DNA of 64,000 nucleotides, taken from positions 1 to 64,000 of the forward strand of contig JAKVKC010000004.1 of NCBI GenBank assembly GCA_022486705.1, given 5' to 3'. This stretch comes from Solobacterium sp. GTDB lineage: Bacteria; Bacillota_I; Bacilli_A; Erysipelotrichales; Erysipelotrichaceae. The translations under genes and the position numbers were made by a program. Positions within the stretch are counted from its first letter, which is position 1. Each line of letters opens with the position of its first letter. Positions 1 to 7,848 of this stretch are shown piece after piece. The notes under the pieces are model-generated. The model was not told the DNA's origin and searched no databases. It was given only the letters and a program-made list of their open reading frames with translations.

Positions 1-123
1 ACCATGATACAGAATATCTCCTAAGCATAAGATCCGATCTGGCTGGATCTCTTCGCATACTTTCTGAAAGGCTTGGGCACCGGTCAAATCCCCATGGATA
101 TCTGAAACAACTGCATATTTCAT
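1..123 (-). CDS. YfcE-type metallophosphoesterase, C-terminus off window
   Basis: Only the first 41 codons lie in the window; the gene runs off the left edge. The N-terminus reads MKYAVVSDIHGD and, about 20 residues later, CLGDILYHG. These are the first two metal-binding blocks (DxH and GD) of calcineurin-like phosphoesterases of the YfcE/MJ0936 type, which hydrolyse small phosphodiesters. A GGGAGAAA ribosome binding site lies about 6 bases before the start. It is divergent from panT, with about 170 bases between them. Family is secure from the two motifs; the natural substrate is unknown. Confidence 0.85.
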   Translation of the reverse strand, partial: MKYAVVSDIHGDLTGAQAFQKVCEEIQPDRILCLGDILYHG

Positions 124-172
124 AATGATTTCTCCCAGACATATTTTATCAGTCAGGCCTGGAAAAACAATG

Positions 173-178
173 TATAAT
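173..178 (+). promoter_or_regulatory. -10 box for panT-coaBC-coaX
   Basis: A perfect TATAAT lies about 115 bases before panT. The -35 region is poor, so only the -10 is called. The leader of roughly 100 bases shows no riboswitch that I recognise. Confidence 0.5.
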
Positions 179-291
179 AAATCTGTTCCAAAAAGACCGT
201 GATCGCATGACATGGATCTTTGCATCAAGGAATATGCAGCATTATTTGATTTCATTGCATCCAGAAAATGGAGCGATAGGAGGAAAAGAAA

Positions 292-948
292 ATGTCAAAT
301 AACAAACAGAAAATTCAGCGGCTCACTTTGGCGGCTTTTTTTGTGGCCATTGAGATCGCCATGGGCTTTACCCCGATCGGATATATTCCGCTTGGACCAT
401 TGAGCATTACGACCATGCATCTGCCGGTGATCCTTGCTGGCATTCTTGCCGGACCGGCTTTTGGGGCAGGGATGGGATTGGTCTTCGGTATCACATCTTT
501 CCTGCATGCAACATTCTACCCGACCGTGACTTCCTTTGTCTTTACGCCATTCATTACGATCGGCGGCATTCAGGGAAACTTCTTCAGTCTGATCATCTGC
601 TTTGTTCCACGGATCTTCTTAGGATGGTTCAGCGGTGTGATGTACAATGCACTGGCCAAAAAGATGAAAAATCATATTCTGACGGCGATGATTGCGGCGG
701 TCGTCAATACGCTGATCCATACGGCACTTGTACTGGGCGGCATCTACGTTTTCTTCGCACCTGCCTATGGACAGGCATTGGGAACTTCTACGGCCGGCGT
801 CGCAGCCTTATTGCTTGGCGTCGTTGTGAATAATACAATATTAGAAGCAGTGCTGGCAGGAGTTGCTGTGCCGGCATTGGTCAAAGCACTGCAGCCAAGT
901 GCAGAAAGGATGGGGATCCATCATGTCACAGCAGGAGCGTCAGAATAA
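292..948 (+). CDS. panT: ECF transporter S component, probably pantothenate-specific (PanT)
   Basis: A 218-residue, very hydrophobic protein with about six membrane segments, the size and layout of an energy-coupling factor substrate-binding S subunit. The N-terminus (LTLAAFFVAIEIAMGFTPIG) matches the conserved first helix of that family. S components bind a vitamin and share a common EcfA/EcfT module encoded elsewhere; none is in this window. Pantothenate as substrate is inferred from the operon: the 3' end overlaps coaBC by 26 bases and coaX follows, all acting on pantothenate. TAGGAGG lies 7 bases before the ATG. Membrane location is certain; ligand identity rests on context. Confidence 0.8.
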   Translation: MSNNKQKIQRLTLAAFFVAIEIAMGFTPIGYIPLGPLSITTMHLPVILAGILAGPAFGAGMGLVFGITSFLHATFYPTVTSFVFTPFITIGGIQGNFFSLIICFVPRIFLGWFSGVMYNALAKKMKNHILTAMIAAVVNTLIHTALVLGGIYVFFAPAYGQALGTSTAGVAALLLGVVVNNTILEAVLAGVAVPALVKALQPSAERMGIHHVTAGASE

Positions 949-2125
949 ATGTGCAGTTATCGGTGTCACCGGAGGCATTGCAGCTTTTAAGATCTGTTCT
1001 CTGGTATCTCATCTGAAACAGCAGGGATGCGAAGTCCATGTCCTGATGACGAAAGAAGCAGAAAAATTCGTTACGCCTTTGAGCTTTCAGGCACTCAGCG
1101 GCCAGAAAGTCATTACAGATATGTTCACGGTGGACTATACCCCAGAGGTACAGCATATTGCTTTAGCCAAAAAAGCAGACATCTTTGTGATTGCACCGGC
1201 AACGGCCAATATCATTGCGAAAATTGCGCATGGCATTGCTGATGATATGCTGACAACGGTATTTTTAGCAGCGAACTGTCCAAAGCTGATCGTCCCGGCC
1301 ATGAATACACAGATGCTGATGAATCCGATTACGCAGGACAATCTTGCTCTGTGCCGGCATTATGGCATGCAAGTTCTGGAAAGCGATGAAGGATATTTAG
1401 CATGCGGCGACACGGGCAAAGGCAGACTGCCGGAGCCGGAAGAGATAGAAGATGCCATGCAGGAAATGCGGTGCACAGATAAATATCTGCAGGGCAGAAA
1501 AATATTGGTCACGGCTGGGCCGACGCAGGAAGCTTTGGATCCTGTTCGGTATCTGACCAATCACAGTACCGGAAAGATGGGCTATGCTTTAGCCCGTCAG
1601 GCGAGAAATGCCGGGGCAGAAGTAACGCTTGTTGCCGGAGAGAATGCTCTGCCGGATATCCGCGGGGTGAAAATGATCCATACGGTATCTGCAGCTGATA
1701 TGGCAGAAGCTGTCCTGAGCAGACAGGATGAGAGCGATGCCATGATCTTGGCAGCCGCTGTGGCGGATTATACGCCAGTGCATCCTGCATCTGAGAAGAT
1801 CCATAAGAACGAGGGCGATCTGTCGATTGCCTGCAAGAGGACAGTGGACATTCTTGCGACGCTGGGAAGAAACAAGCGACCGGGACAGGTCCTGATCGGC
1901 TTCTCCATGGAGACTGAAAAAATGGCAGAACATACCAAAGAAAAATTGCTGAAAAAGAATTGTGACTTTATTGTCGGCAACAATCTGAAGGAACCGGGAG
2001 CTGGGTTTGGCACAGATACGAACAGAACGGTCATTTTCGGCAGAGAGACACAGATCGATCTTGGCTTATTGAGCAAAGAGGATACGGCGGCAGAAATACT
2101 GAAACAGTGCCTGAAGGAGAACTGA
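923..2125 (+). CDS. coaBC: bifunctional phosphopantothenoylcysteine decarboxylase / phosphopantothenate-cysteine ligase
   Basis: A 400-residue cytosolic CoA biosynthesis enzyme. The N-terminal half is the FMN-dependent decarboxylase CoaC (VTGGIAAFK start, LAKKADIFVIAPATANIIAK, PAMNTQM block). The C-terminal half is the CTP-dependent ligase CoaB (ILVTAGPTQEALDPVRYLTN, then AAAVADYTP). The start at 923 is chosen because AGGATGGGG precedes it and the N-terminus then aligns with the family; an in-frame ATG at 863 would lie deep inside panT. It overlaps panT by 26 bases and is 2 bases from coaX, so the three are probably translated from one mRNA. Confidence 0.97.
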   Translation: MSQQERQNKCAVIGVTGGIAAFKICSLVSHLKQQGCEVHVLMTKEAEKFVTPLSFQALSGQKVITDMFTVDYTPEVQHIALAKKADIFVIAPATANIIAKIAHGIADDMLTTVFLAANCPKLIVPAMNTQMLMNPITQDNLALCRHYGMQVLESDEGYLACGDTGKGRLPEPEEIEDAMQEMRCTDKYLQGRKILVTAGPTQEALDPVRYLTNHSTGKMGYALARQARNAGAEVTLVAGENALPDIRGVKMIHTVSAADMAEAVLSRQDESDAMILAAAVADYTPVHPASEKIHKNEGDLSIACKRTVDILATLGRNKRPGQVLIGFSMETEKMAEHTKEKLLKKNCDFIVGNNLKEPGAGFGTDTNRTVIFGRETQIDLGLLSKEDTAAEILKQCLKEN

Positions 2126-2127
2126 GC

Positions 2128-2907
2128 ATGCATATACTGATGACGATCGATGTGGGAAATACAAACATTTCACTTGGCTTAATGGCTGAGAAGAATGTCA
2201 TCGGCTCTTTTCGCCTGACGACAAAGACTCCGCGCACCTCAGATGAATTCGGCATCTGCATCCGTTCTCTGATGGATTCCAGCAGTGTCAAAGCAGAAGA
2301 TGTTGATGATGTCATCATCTCTTCGGTCGTGCCTAAGATCATGTATGCATTGACTTCTTCTATCCGGAAATATATCAAGAAAGAACCGATCATTGTCGGA
2401 CCTGGCATTAAAACAGGGATCCAGCTTCGCAATGACAATCCGCGCGATGTTGGGGCAGATCGGATCGTTGATGTTGCGGCGGCTCATTTCCTGTATCAGC
2501 GCAGCTGCATCATTGTTGATTTCGGTACAGCAACAACTTTTGATTATGTTTCCAAGCAGGGGATCTTTGAATATACGGTCATTGCCCCTGGTCTTGGCAT
2601 CAGTGCCAATGCGCTGACGGCACAGACGGCCAAGCTGCCGGAAATTGAGATCATGAAGCCTAAGACGGTCTTAGGAAAGAATACGGTCGCCGGTATGCAG
2701 GCAGGTGTTGTCTATGGCTATATCGGTCTGGTAGAAGGCATCCTTCGGCAGATGAAAAAGGAACTGCATGATCCGGACTGCTATGTTACAGCAACTGGCG
2801 GACTGGGAAAAGTGATTGCCAAAGAGACACCGGAGATCGATGAGTATGATCCGGATCTTGCGTATAAAGGCATGCGGATCCTGTATGATCTCAATCGAAA
2901 AAAATAA
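2128..2907 (+). CDS. coaX: type III pantothenate kinase
   Basis: A 259-residue ASKHA-fold kinase that phosphorylates pantothenate, the first step of CoA synthesis. The phosphate-binding block (TIDVGNTNISLGL) opens the protein, DVGADRIVDVAAA and IIVDFGTATTFDYV follow at about residues 110 and 130, and VTATGGLG lies near the C-terminus, as expected for CoaX. The start at 2128 follows AAGGAGA at a good distance; the upstream in-frame ATG at 2107 lies inside coaBC. It is the last gene of the panT-coaBC-coaX unit. The stop codon is immediately followed by the terminator of the convergent gene. Confidence 0.96.
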   Translation: MHILMTIDVGNTNISLGLMAEKNVIGSFRLTTKTPRTSDEFGICIRSLMDSSSVKAEDVDDVIISSVVPKIMYALTSSIRKYIKKEPIIVGPGIKTGIQLRNDNPRDVGADRIVDVAAAHFLYQRSCIIVDFGTATTFDYVSKQGIFEYTVIAPGLGISANALTAQTAKLPEIEIMKPKTVLGKNTVAGMQAGVVYGYIGLVEGILRQMKKELHDPDCYVTATGGLGKVIAKETPEIDEYDPDLAYKGMRILYDLNRKK

Positions 2908-2932
2908 AAAAGCCAAGCTTGCGCTTGGCGGA
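2905..2932 (-). terminator. intrinsic terminator of the minus-strand nucleotidyltransferase
   Basis: Perfect 7-bp stem GCCAAGC/GCTTGGC with a TTGC loop at 2912-2929. Read on the minus strand it is followed by a T-rich run. There is no T run on the plus side, so it mainly serves the minus gene. Confidence 0.85.
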
Positions 2933-2937
2933 AATAC

Positions 2938-3846
2938 TTACTTCCAGAGAACGTCAGGGTAAATGCCCTGATTTTTCTTTTCCTGGATCTTAGCAACAAC
3001 ATCCGGTTTGTCTTCTTTGTAAGTAACACCGAACCACTTGTCGCTGGATGAAAGCATCTTGACAGTGACCTTTCCTTCCGTGACCAGATCGCCCATGGCA
3101 GTCGGAATCACATGCTCGCATTTCATTGGATTGGATGCGATATTTTTGCTTAAGAAATCTTTGAAGATCGGTTCCATTTCATCGAAGATCTTCGGCGTGA
3201 AGCCCCAGAAGTTCATGGAGACCAAAGCATCATCAGAGATCGGCTTCCATTCACCATTGTCCTCATATACAGCATGATCATTCTGCAGAGCGATCTTCTG
3301 GATCTCAACGATGTGTGAAAGATTGCCATCTTTTTCTTCACAGAGGCCTCTTGTAACAGTGCCATTGGCGGTCAATGTGTTCAGGCACTTGAAGCCGACC
3401 ATCGCATAATGATCATCAGAGATGCCATTGGTCAGATAGTTATAGATGACCTTATACGCATCGCGGCCGTAGAAATCATCTGCGTTGATGATCGCAAACG
3501 GTTCGTTGACGATCCCTTTGCATGCCAATAATGCATGTGTTGTTCCCCAAGGCTTTTCTCTGCCTTCCGGTACTTTGAATCCTTCAGGAATATTTGTCAT
3601 ATCCTGATAAGCGAAATCAACTTCCATGCCTCCGGCAGCGACTCTGTCGGTCAGGGCTTTGCGGAACAGTTCTTCATGTTCACGCTTGATGATCAGGACG
3701 ACCTTGCGGAAGCCTGCCTGATACGCATCATAAATACTGAATTCGATGATTGGTTCTCCATGAGAGCCGACACCATCGATCTGTTTCATTCCGCCATAGC
3801 GGCTTCCCATGCCTGCAGCGAGAATGACCAGTGTTGGATTTGCCAT
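2938..3846 (-). CDS. sugar-phosphate nucleotidyltransferase family protein
   Basis: A 302-residue GT-A-fold nucleotidyltransferase. The signature LAAGMGSRYGGMKQ at residues 9-22 is the NTP-binding loop with its conserved Arg and Lys. INADDFYG (about residue 119) is the metal-binding Asp region seen in UTP/CTP:sugar-1-phosphate transferases. The protein lacks the C-terminal left-handed helix of GlmU-type enzymes. It probably activates a sugar or amino-alcohol phosphate, but the substrate cannot be told from sequence. It is transcribed alone, divergent from maf and closed by the terminator near 2912-2929. TAAAGGAGATAG supplies a strong ribosome binding site. Confidence 0.8.
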   Translation of the reverse strand: MANPTLVILAAGMGSRYGGMKQIDGVGSHGEPIIEFSIYDAYQAGFRKVVLIIKREHEELFRKALTDRVAAGGMEVDFAYQDMTNIPEGFKVPEGREKPWGTTHALLACKGIVNEPFAIINADDFYGRDAYKVIYNYLTNGISDDHYAMVGFKCLNTLTANGTVTRGLCEEKDGNLSHIVEIQKIALQNDHAVYEDNGEWKPISDDALVSMNFWGFTPKIFDEMEPIFKDFLSKNIASNPMKCEHVIPTAMGDLVTEGKVTVKMLSSSDKWFGVTYKEDKPDVVAKIQEKKNQGIYPDVLWK

Positions 3847-3936
3847 TTTCTTCTATCTCCTTTATTATTGCCTTTTCATTATATATCATTTTATCCTTCA
3901 GATATCTGCGATATAATCAATTTCAGAGGTGACTTT

Positions 3937-4497
3937 ATGACAGTTGTATTGGCTTCGCAGAGCCCGCGCAGAAAAGAACTGCTGGAAAAATGCAGTATTT
4001 CATTTATATGCGATCCAGCAGATATTGATGAAACGATGGATTTGGACCGCCCTTTAACGGAGGAGATCCAGAATTTAGCCTATCGCAAGGCGGAGGAGGT
4101 ACTGAAAAGGCATCCGGATGATCTGATCATCGGTTCGGATACGATCGTGGTATTGGATCAGAAAGTAATGGGCAAGCCGCAGGATGCGGCAGATGCAGAG
4201 AGAATGTTGCTAGAACTGCAGGGCAGAACGCATGAAGTCATGACGGGACTGTGTTTTCTCAGCAAAAAGAGAAAATATACGGATGTGAGTGTATCAAAAG
4301 TAGCGTTTGCGCCGATGTCCAAGGAAGAGATCCATGCCTATGTTTCTACGGGAGAATGTATGGATAAAGCCGGTGCTTATGGCATTCAGGGCTTTGGCGG
4401 CAGATATATCACAGGCATTGAAGGAGACTACTATACGATCATGGGCCTGCCTCTCAATCTTGTGTATGAAGAACTAAAAAATCAGAATCTGTATTGA
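3937..4497 (+). CDS. maf: Maf/YhdE nucleotide pyrophosphatase
   Basis: A 186-residue house-cleaning pyrophosphatase that hydrolyses non-canonical or excess nucleoside triphosphates; in Bacillota it is linked to septum and division control. Seen: the SQSPRRKELL block at residues 8-17, GSDTIVVLD near residue 67, GRTHEVMTG near 98, and KAGAYGIQG near 147, the four standard Maf motifs. The start at 3937 is chosen over a much longer in-frame extension because AGAGGTGA precedes it and the protein then begins as family members do. It stands alone, divergent from the nucleotidyltransferase gene and upstream of tRNA-Thr. Confidence 0.95.
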   Translation: MTVVLASQSPRRKELLEKCSISFICDPADIDETMDLDRPLTEEIQNLAYRKAEEVLKRHPDDLIIGSDTIVVLDQKVMGKPQDAADAERMLLELQGRTHEVMTGLCFLSKKRKYTDVSVSKVAFAPMSKEEIHAYVSTGECMDKAGAYGIQGFGGRYITGIEGDYYTIMGLPLNLVYEELKNQNLY

Positions 4498-4533
4498 TAA
4501 ACTGCTCATTTTCGGATACTATTAATGAGCTGT

Positions 4534-4604
4534 GCCGATTTAGTATAGCGGTAATACAGATCCATGGTAAGGATCAGCGGGCAGTTCAACCCTGCCAATC
4601 GGCA
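4534..4604 (+). tRNA. tRNA-Thr (anticodon GGT)
   Basis: Folds as a complete 71-base cloverleaf. Acceptor GCCGATT/AATCGGC, D stem GTAT/ATAC with GG in the loop, anticodon stem GATCC/GGATC with loop ATGGTAA (anticodon GGT), T stem GGCAG/CTGCC with loop TTCAACC, discriminator A. CCA is not encoded. It stands alone between maf and its own terminator. Confidence 0.9.
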
Positions 4605-4618
4605 TTGAAATGCAAAAG

Positions 4619-4641
4619 TGCGCTTAAACAGCGCATTTTTT
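4619..4641 (+). terminator. terminator after tRNA-Thr
   Basis: Perfect stem TGCGCT/AGCGCA with TAAAC loop, followed by six T. It begins 15 bases after the tRNA. Confidence 0.9.
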
Positions 4642-4829
4642 GTTGCTTGTTTTGCAAATGGTTATATTTTGGTGATACTTTTTATATTTGTATGATCGGC
4701 AGCAATATCCATAATAGCGGTTTGAGAAGAATTTAGTGATTGGCTTTCTGTTTTCAGAAGCATATAATTTTTTATGGAGCTGGGGCATGAAGAACGTAGA
4801 TTGATCTTTTTAAATATGAAGTACTGTAT

Positions 4830-4850
4830 AGCCTGATGATTCAGGCTTTT
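4830..4850 (+). terminator. hairpin with short T run just before the MFS gene
   Basis: A perfect 7-bp stem AGCCTGA/TCAGGCT with a TGAT loop, then TTTT. It ends only 8 bases before the AAGGAGA of the MFS gene, so it could work as a leader attenuator rather than a plain terminator. The 4642-4829 stretch before it holds nothing else I can name. Confidence 0.5.
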
Positions 4851-4874
4851 CATCATTTAAGGAGATTGATTGAA

Positions 4875-6020
4875 ATGAAAAATAATATAAAACTGATGTA
4901 CGGCATTGCTTTTCTGCAAGGCCTGGTATTTTATGCACCGATTGCAACACTGTATCGAACTTCGGCGGGGCTTTCCCTGTTCGATATTTCGCTCATTGAA
5001 AGTATTTCCTATGTATTGATGATCGTTTTTGAGATTCCCTGGGGCGTATTGGCAGATCGGATCGGCTATCGAAGAACGATGATCATATGCAGCCTTCTGT
5101 ACTTCCTTTCCAAGATCATATTCTGGCAAGCAGATACTTTCCTGATGTTCCTGACGGAGAGAATACTGATCAGTATTGTTTTCGCCGGTCTGTCCGGGGT
5201 CGATACAAGCATTCTGTATCTTTCGGCTGAAGAAGGGCAGAGCCAGAAGGTCTTCAGTATTTTCGGAACTCTGGGGACCATGGGAATGATTGCGGCATCC
5301 TTCGTCTGCGCGGTATTTGTCGGCACGAACTATCGCTTTGCCGGATGGCTGACGATCTTTCCCTATGCTTTGGCAGCTGTTCTGCCTTTTTTCCTGCAGG
5401 AAGTAAAGCAGCAGGAAGAAAAGAAACAGACGGTGCATCATGTTGTGAAGGCCCTGAAAGAAACAGTGCACAACCACAGATTCCTGCTGCTGATCATCAG
5501 CGGCGGTGTGCTGAGTGAAACGGTGCACATGATCACCGTCTTTCTGAATCAGCCGAAATATACAGAGACCGGCATGGATGCCAGTGCCATTTCCCTGGTC
5601 TATATTGCAATGATGCTGGTAGGACTGCTGGAAGTGTATTCTGCCCGCTTTGCCAAGCGGACTGGAAAACGAATGGCTGGGATCATTCTGTTTGCATGTG
5701 CGATTGCTGCATCTATCATGCTTGCTTTTACCTCCAAAGCATATATAGCAGTGATCTCGATAGGCATTGTCAATATTGTGTATGCGCTGTTCCAGCCTCT
5801 CTTTTCTGCATGCGAGCATGATTCTATTACTGCGGCTGATCGAGCAACTGTCATCAGTGCCGGCGCATTGATTGCTGATGCTGTAGCAGTCATTATTGAT
5901 CTTGTGATGGGACAGCTGGCAGATATCAGCTTAACGCTGTCTTTCTTAGCCGGCGGAGCATTCCTGCTGGTGGGTGGCATTCTGTTTGCTTTGGTGTTTC
6001 AAAGAAAAGAGATCGCATAA
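4875..6020 (+). CDS. MFS transporter (drug-efflux-like)
   Basis: A 381-residue membrane protein with about twelve hydrophobic segments in the major facilitator pattern. The loop between segments 2 and 3 carries GVLADRIGYRRTMII, the classic MFS motif A (G-x-LADRxGRR). A charged central loop near residue 190 (KQQEEKKQ) separates the two halves. The start at 4875 is set by AAGGAGA 10 bases upstream; a further in-frame ATG at 4836 overlaps the leader hairpin. It is a single gene with a short gap to the AlkD-like gene. Substrate unknown; proton-driven export is inferred from the family. Confidence 0.85.
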   Translation: MKNNIKLMYGIAFLQGLVFYAPIATLYRTSAGLSLFDISLIESISYVLMIVFEIPWGVLADRIGYRRTMIICSLLYFLSKIIFWQADTFLMFLTERILISIVFAGLSGVDTSILYLSAEEGQSQKVFSIFGTLGTMGMIAASFVCAVFVGTNYRFAGWLTIFPYALAAVLPFFLQEVKQQEEKKQTVHHVVKALKETVHNHRFLLLIISGGVLSETVHMITVFLNQPKYTETGMDASAISLVYIAMMLVGLLEVYSARFAKRTGKRMAGIILFACAIAASIMLAFTSKAYIAVISIGIVNIVYALFQPLFSACEHDSITAADRATVISAGALIADAVAVIIDLVMGQLADISLTLSFLAGGAFLLVGGILFALVFQRKEIA

Positions 6021-6080
6021 ACTATGAGTTATACAGTATACTGAATTCACATATACTGAGTGAAAGCTTAAGAATGACAG

Positions 6081-6770
6081 ATGAAAACAAAGACAGTGAT
6101 TCAAAAGAAGCTATTTGAACTGCAGGATGCAGAGTATCGGCAGTTCCAATGCCGGCTGATGCCGAATATTGATCCGGATACGGTGATCGGTGTAAGGACA
6201 CCGCAGCTGCGGCGCTTGGCCAAAGAGCTCTTTGGTCAGCCATCTGCAGATGCTTTTCTGCATGTTCTTCCGCATGCATACTATGAAGAAAACAACCTGC
6301 ATGCATTCCTGATCGAAGAAGTGAAGGATTATGAGAAAGCGGTGGATCTGATCAATCAGTTCCTGCCGTATGTGGACAATTGGGCAACCTGCGATCAGAT
6401 GAGCCCGAAGGTATTTGCCAAGCATCGTCAGGAACTGCTGAAAGAGATCCGGATCTGGATCCATTCCGAACGTACATATACGATACGCTTTGGCATCGGT
6501 GCACTGATGCGCTTCTATTTGGATGCATCTTTTAAAGAACCGTATCTGAAGATGGTATCTGCGATCCATTCCGAAGAATACTATGTCAATATGATGTCAG
6601 CATGGTTCTTTGCGACAGCGCTGGCCAAGCAGTATGAAAGTACGCTTCCTTATATTGAGAAGCATTGCTTGGATCCTTGGGTGCATAATAAAGCAATTCA
6701 GAAAGCGATTGAGAGCAGAAGAATCACACCGGAACAGAAAGCATATCTTAAGACATTGAAGATAAAGTAG
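6081..6770 (+). CDS. AlkD-like DNA alkylation repair protein
   Basis: A 229-residue all-alpha protein of the AlkD/HEAT-repeat DNA glycosylase family, which removes positively charged N3- and N7-alkylated purines without base flipping. Seen: GVRTPQLRRLAKEL near residue 37 (the family's conserved basic helix), YVDNWATCDQM near residue 94 (conserved WDxxD-type active-site region), and tandem helical repeats to the C-terminus. The usual length is about 220-235 residues. No strong ribosome binding site precedes the ATG. It lies between the MFS and GNAT genes without obvious functional linkage. Family assignment is good; activity is inferred. Confidence 0.85.
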   Translation: MKTKTVIQKKLFELQDAEYRQFQCRLMPNIDPDTVIGVRTPQLRRLAKELFGQPSADAFLHVLPHAYYEENNLHAFLIEEVKDYEKAVDLINQFLPYVDNWATCDQMSPKVFAKHRQELLKEIRIWIHSERTYTIRFGIGALMRFYLDASFKEPYLKMVSAIHSEEYYVNMMSAWFFATALAKQYESTLPYIEKHCLDPWVHNKAIQKAIESRRITPEQKAYLKTLKIK

Positions 6771-6866
6771 TTTGAAAGGCAGATAAGCGATGCGGCACTC
6801 TTAGCTGTTTGCATAAGATATTTATTGCATGTAAAGTATGCACAAAAATCTGACAGGAGGATAGTT

Positions 6867-7367
6867 ATGAAATTGATCTGTTTATGGGACGCGGATGAAG
6901 AGAAAGCATATGCACTTCATCAGTCATTTGAAGAAGATGAGAATGGCTTTATGAATGCAGCATACGGTCTCACGAGAGAGGAGTTCGTGCAGTATATTGA
7001 GAAAAAAGAAAAGCAGGTGGAAGGAAAGGACCTTCCGGAAGGGTATGTGCCAAGTACAGAATATATTCTGGTCAATAATGAAGGAGAATATGTTGGCATC
7101 TTCAATCTGCGCCATTATCTGAATAAAAAACTGGCCGAGGGGGCTGGTCACATCGGCTATGGCATCCGTCGAGAATGCCGTGGAAAAGGATATGCATCTA
7201 TCGGATTGGCTCTGACGCTGCAGGAAGCGAAAAAGAAGGGGATCGATACCGCATATCTTTCTGTGCATAAGGACAATCCTGCCAGTTTGGCAGTGCAGAA
7301 GAAGGCTGGTGCTTATATCGATCATGAAGATGATCAGGAATACTATACAAGGATCGTTATTGCTTGA
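6867..7367 (+). CDS. GNAT-family N-acetyltransferase
   Basis: A 166-residue acetyltransferase. The acetyl-CoA pyrophosphate loop is visible as IRRECRGKGYASIGL near residues 104-118, followed by LSVHKDNPASLAVQKKAGA, the conserved helix-strand of motif B. It resembles the predicted acetyltransferase group with an N-terminal helical region before the fold. The start at 6867 follows AGGAGGATAGTT; the in-frame ATG at 6825 lacks a site. It is 59 bases before the glutaredoxin-like gene and may share its transcript. The acceptor substrate is unknown. Confidence 0.85.
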   Translation: MKLICLWDADEEKAYALHQSFEEDENGFMNAAYGLTREEFVQYIEKKEKQVEGKDLPEGYVPSTEYILVNNEGEYVGIFNLRHYLNKKLAEGAGHIGYGIRRECRGKGYASIGLALTLQEAKKKGIDTAYLSVHKDNPASLAVQKKAGAYIDHEDDQEYYTRIVIA

Positions 7368-7425
7368 GCATATGGATTGTATCCCATGCGGAATTAGAAA
7401 ATAATGGAAGCAGGAGGAACTCAGA

Positions 7426-7740
7426 ATGCTGAAAGTATATGGCAGCAGAATGTGCCCGGACTGTGTGGCATGCAAAGCAAATTTTGATGCATATCAGATA
7501 CCGTATGAATTTCTGGATATCAATGATTCCCTGCGTACCCTGAAGGATTTTCTGATCCTGCGGGACAGGGAGCCGGTCTTTGACCATTTGAAAAAGATCG
7601 ATGACATTGGCATTCCTGCCTGTATCACAGAAGATGGCACTGTTTTCACTGATTGGGAAGGCTATCTGAAGGAACAGGGATGGGAAGTCAAAACAGCAGA
7701 GACTGGCCAGGCGTGCAGTCTGGATCATAAGGGATGCTGA
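7426..7740 (+). CDS. glutaredoxin-related protein
   Basis: A 104-residue thioredoxin-fold protein. The dithiol active site reads CPDC at residues 10-13, with the cis-proline region GIPACI near residue 64. The protein is longer than a classic glutaredoxin and ends in a Cys-containing tail (ACSLDHKGC), giving six cysteines in all. It probably reduces disulfides in the cytosol. AGCAGGAGGAACTCAG precedes the ATG. It is the last gene before a clear terminator and follows the GNAT gene closely. Confidence 0.8.
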   Translation: MLKVYGSRMCPDCVACKANFDAYQIPYEFLDINDSLRTLKDFLILRDREPVFDHLKKIDDIGIPACITEDGTVFTDWEGYLKEQGWEVKTAETGQACSLDHKGC

Positions 7741-7746
7741 GGAAAG

Positions 7747-7771
7747 AGCGTGCTGAAAGGCATGCTTTTTT
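7747..7771 (+). terminator. terminator after glutaredoxin-like gene
   Basis: Stem AGCGTGC/GCATGCT (one G-T pair) with loop TGAAAG, then a T run. Confidence 0.8.
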
Positions 7772-7806
7772 GATGCTTGGGACAATATACGGCCAGCCGG
7801 CACCTG

Positions 7807-7815
7807 TGATATAAT
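7807..7815 (+). promoter_or_regulatory. extended -10 promoter of cdaA-cdaR-glmM
   Basis: TGATATAAT is a TGn-TATAAT extended -10 element 34 bases before the cdaA start. No good -35 is seen, which is usual for this promoter type. Confidence 0.65.
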
Positions 7816-7848
7816 AAATGAGACTTTTTAGAAAGGAGCAATCCTGCC

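Noticed and set aside
179-291. Riboswitch in the panT leader
   Set aside because: The leader is about 100 bases but shows no known aptamer core and no terminator/antiterminator pair.
4857-5819. 320-codon open frame on the minus strand across the MFS gene
   Set aside because: It is antisense to a clear MFS gene, with low-complexity His/Gln-rich translation and no ribosome binding site.
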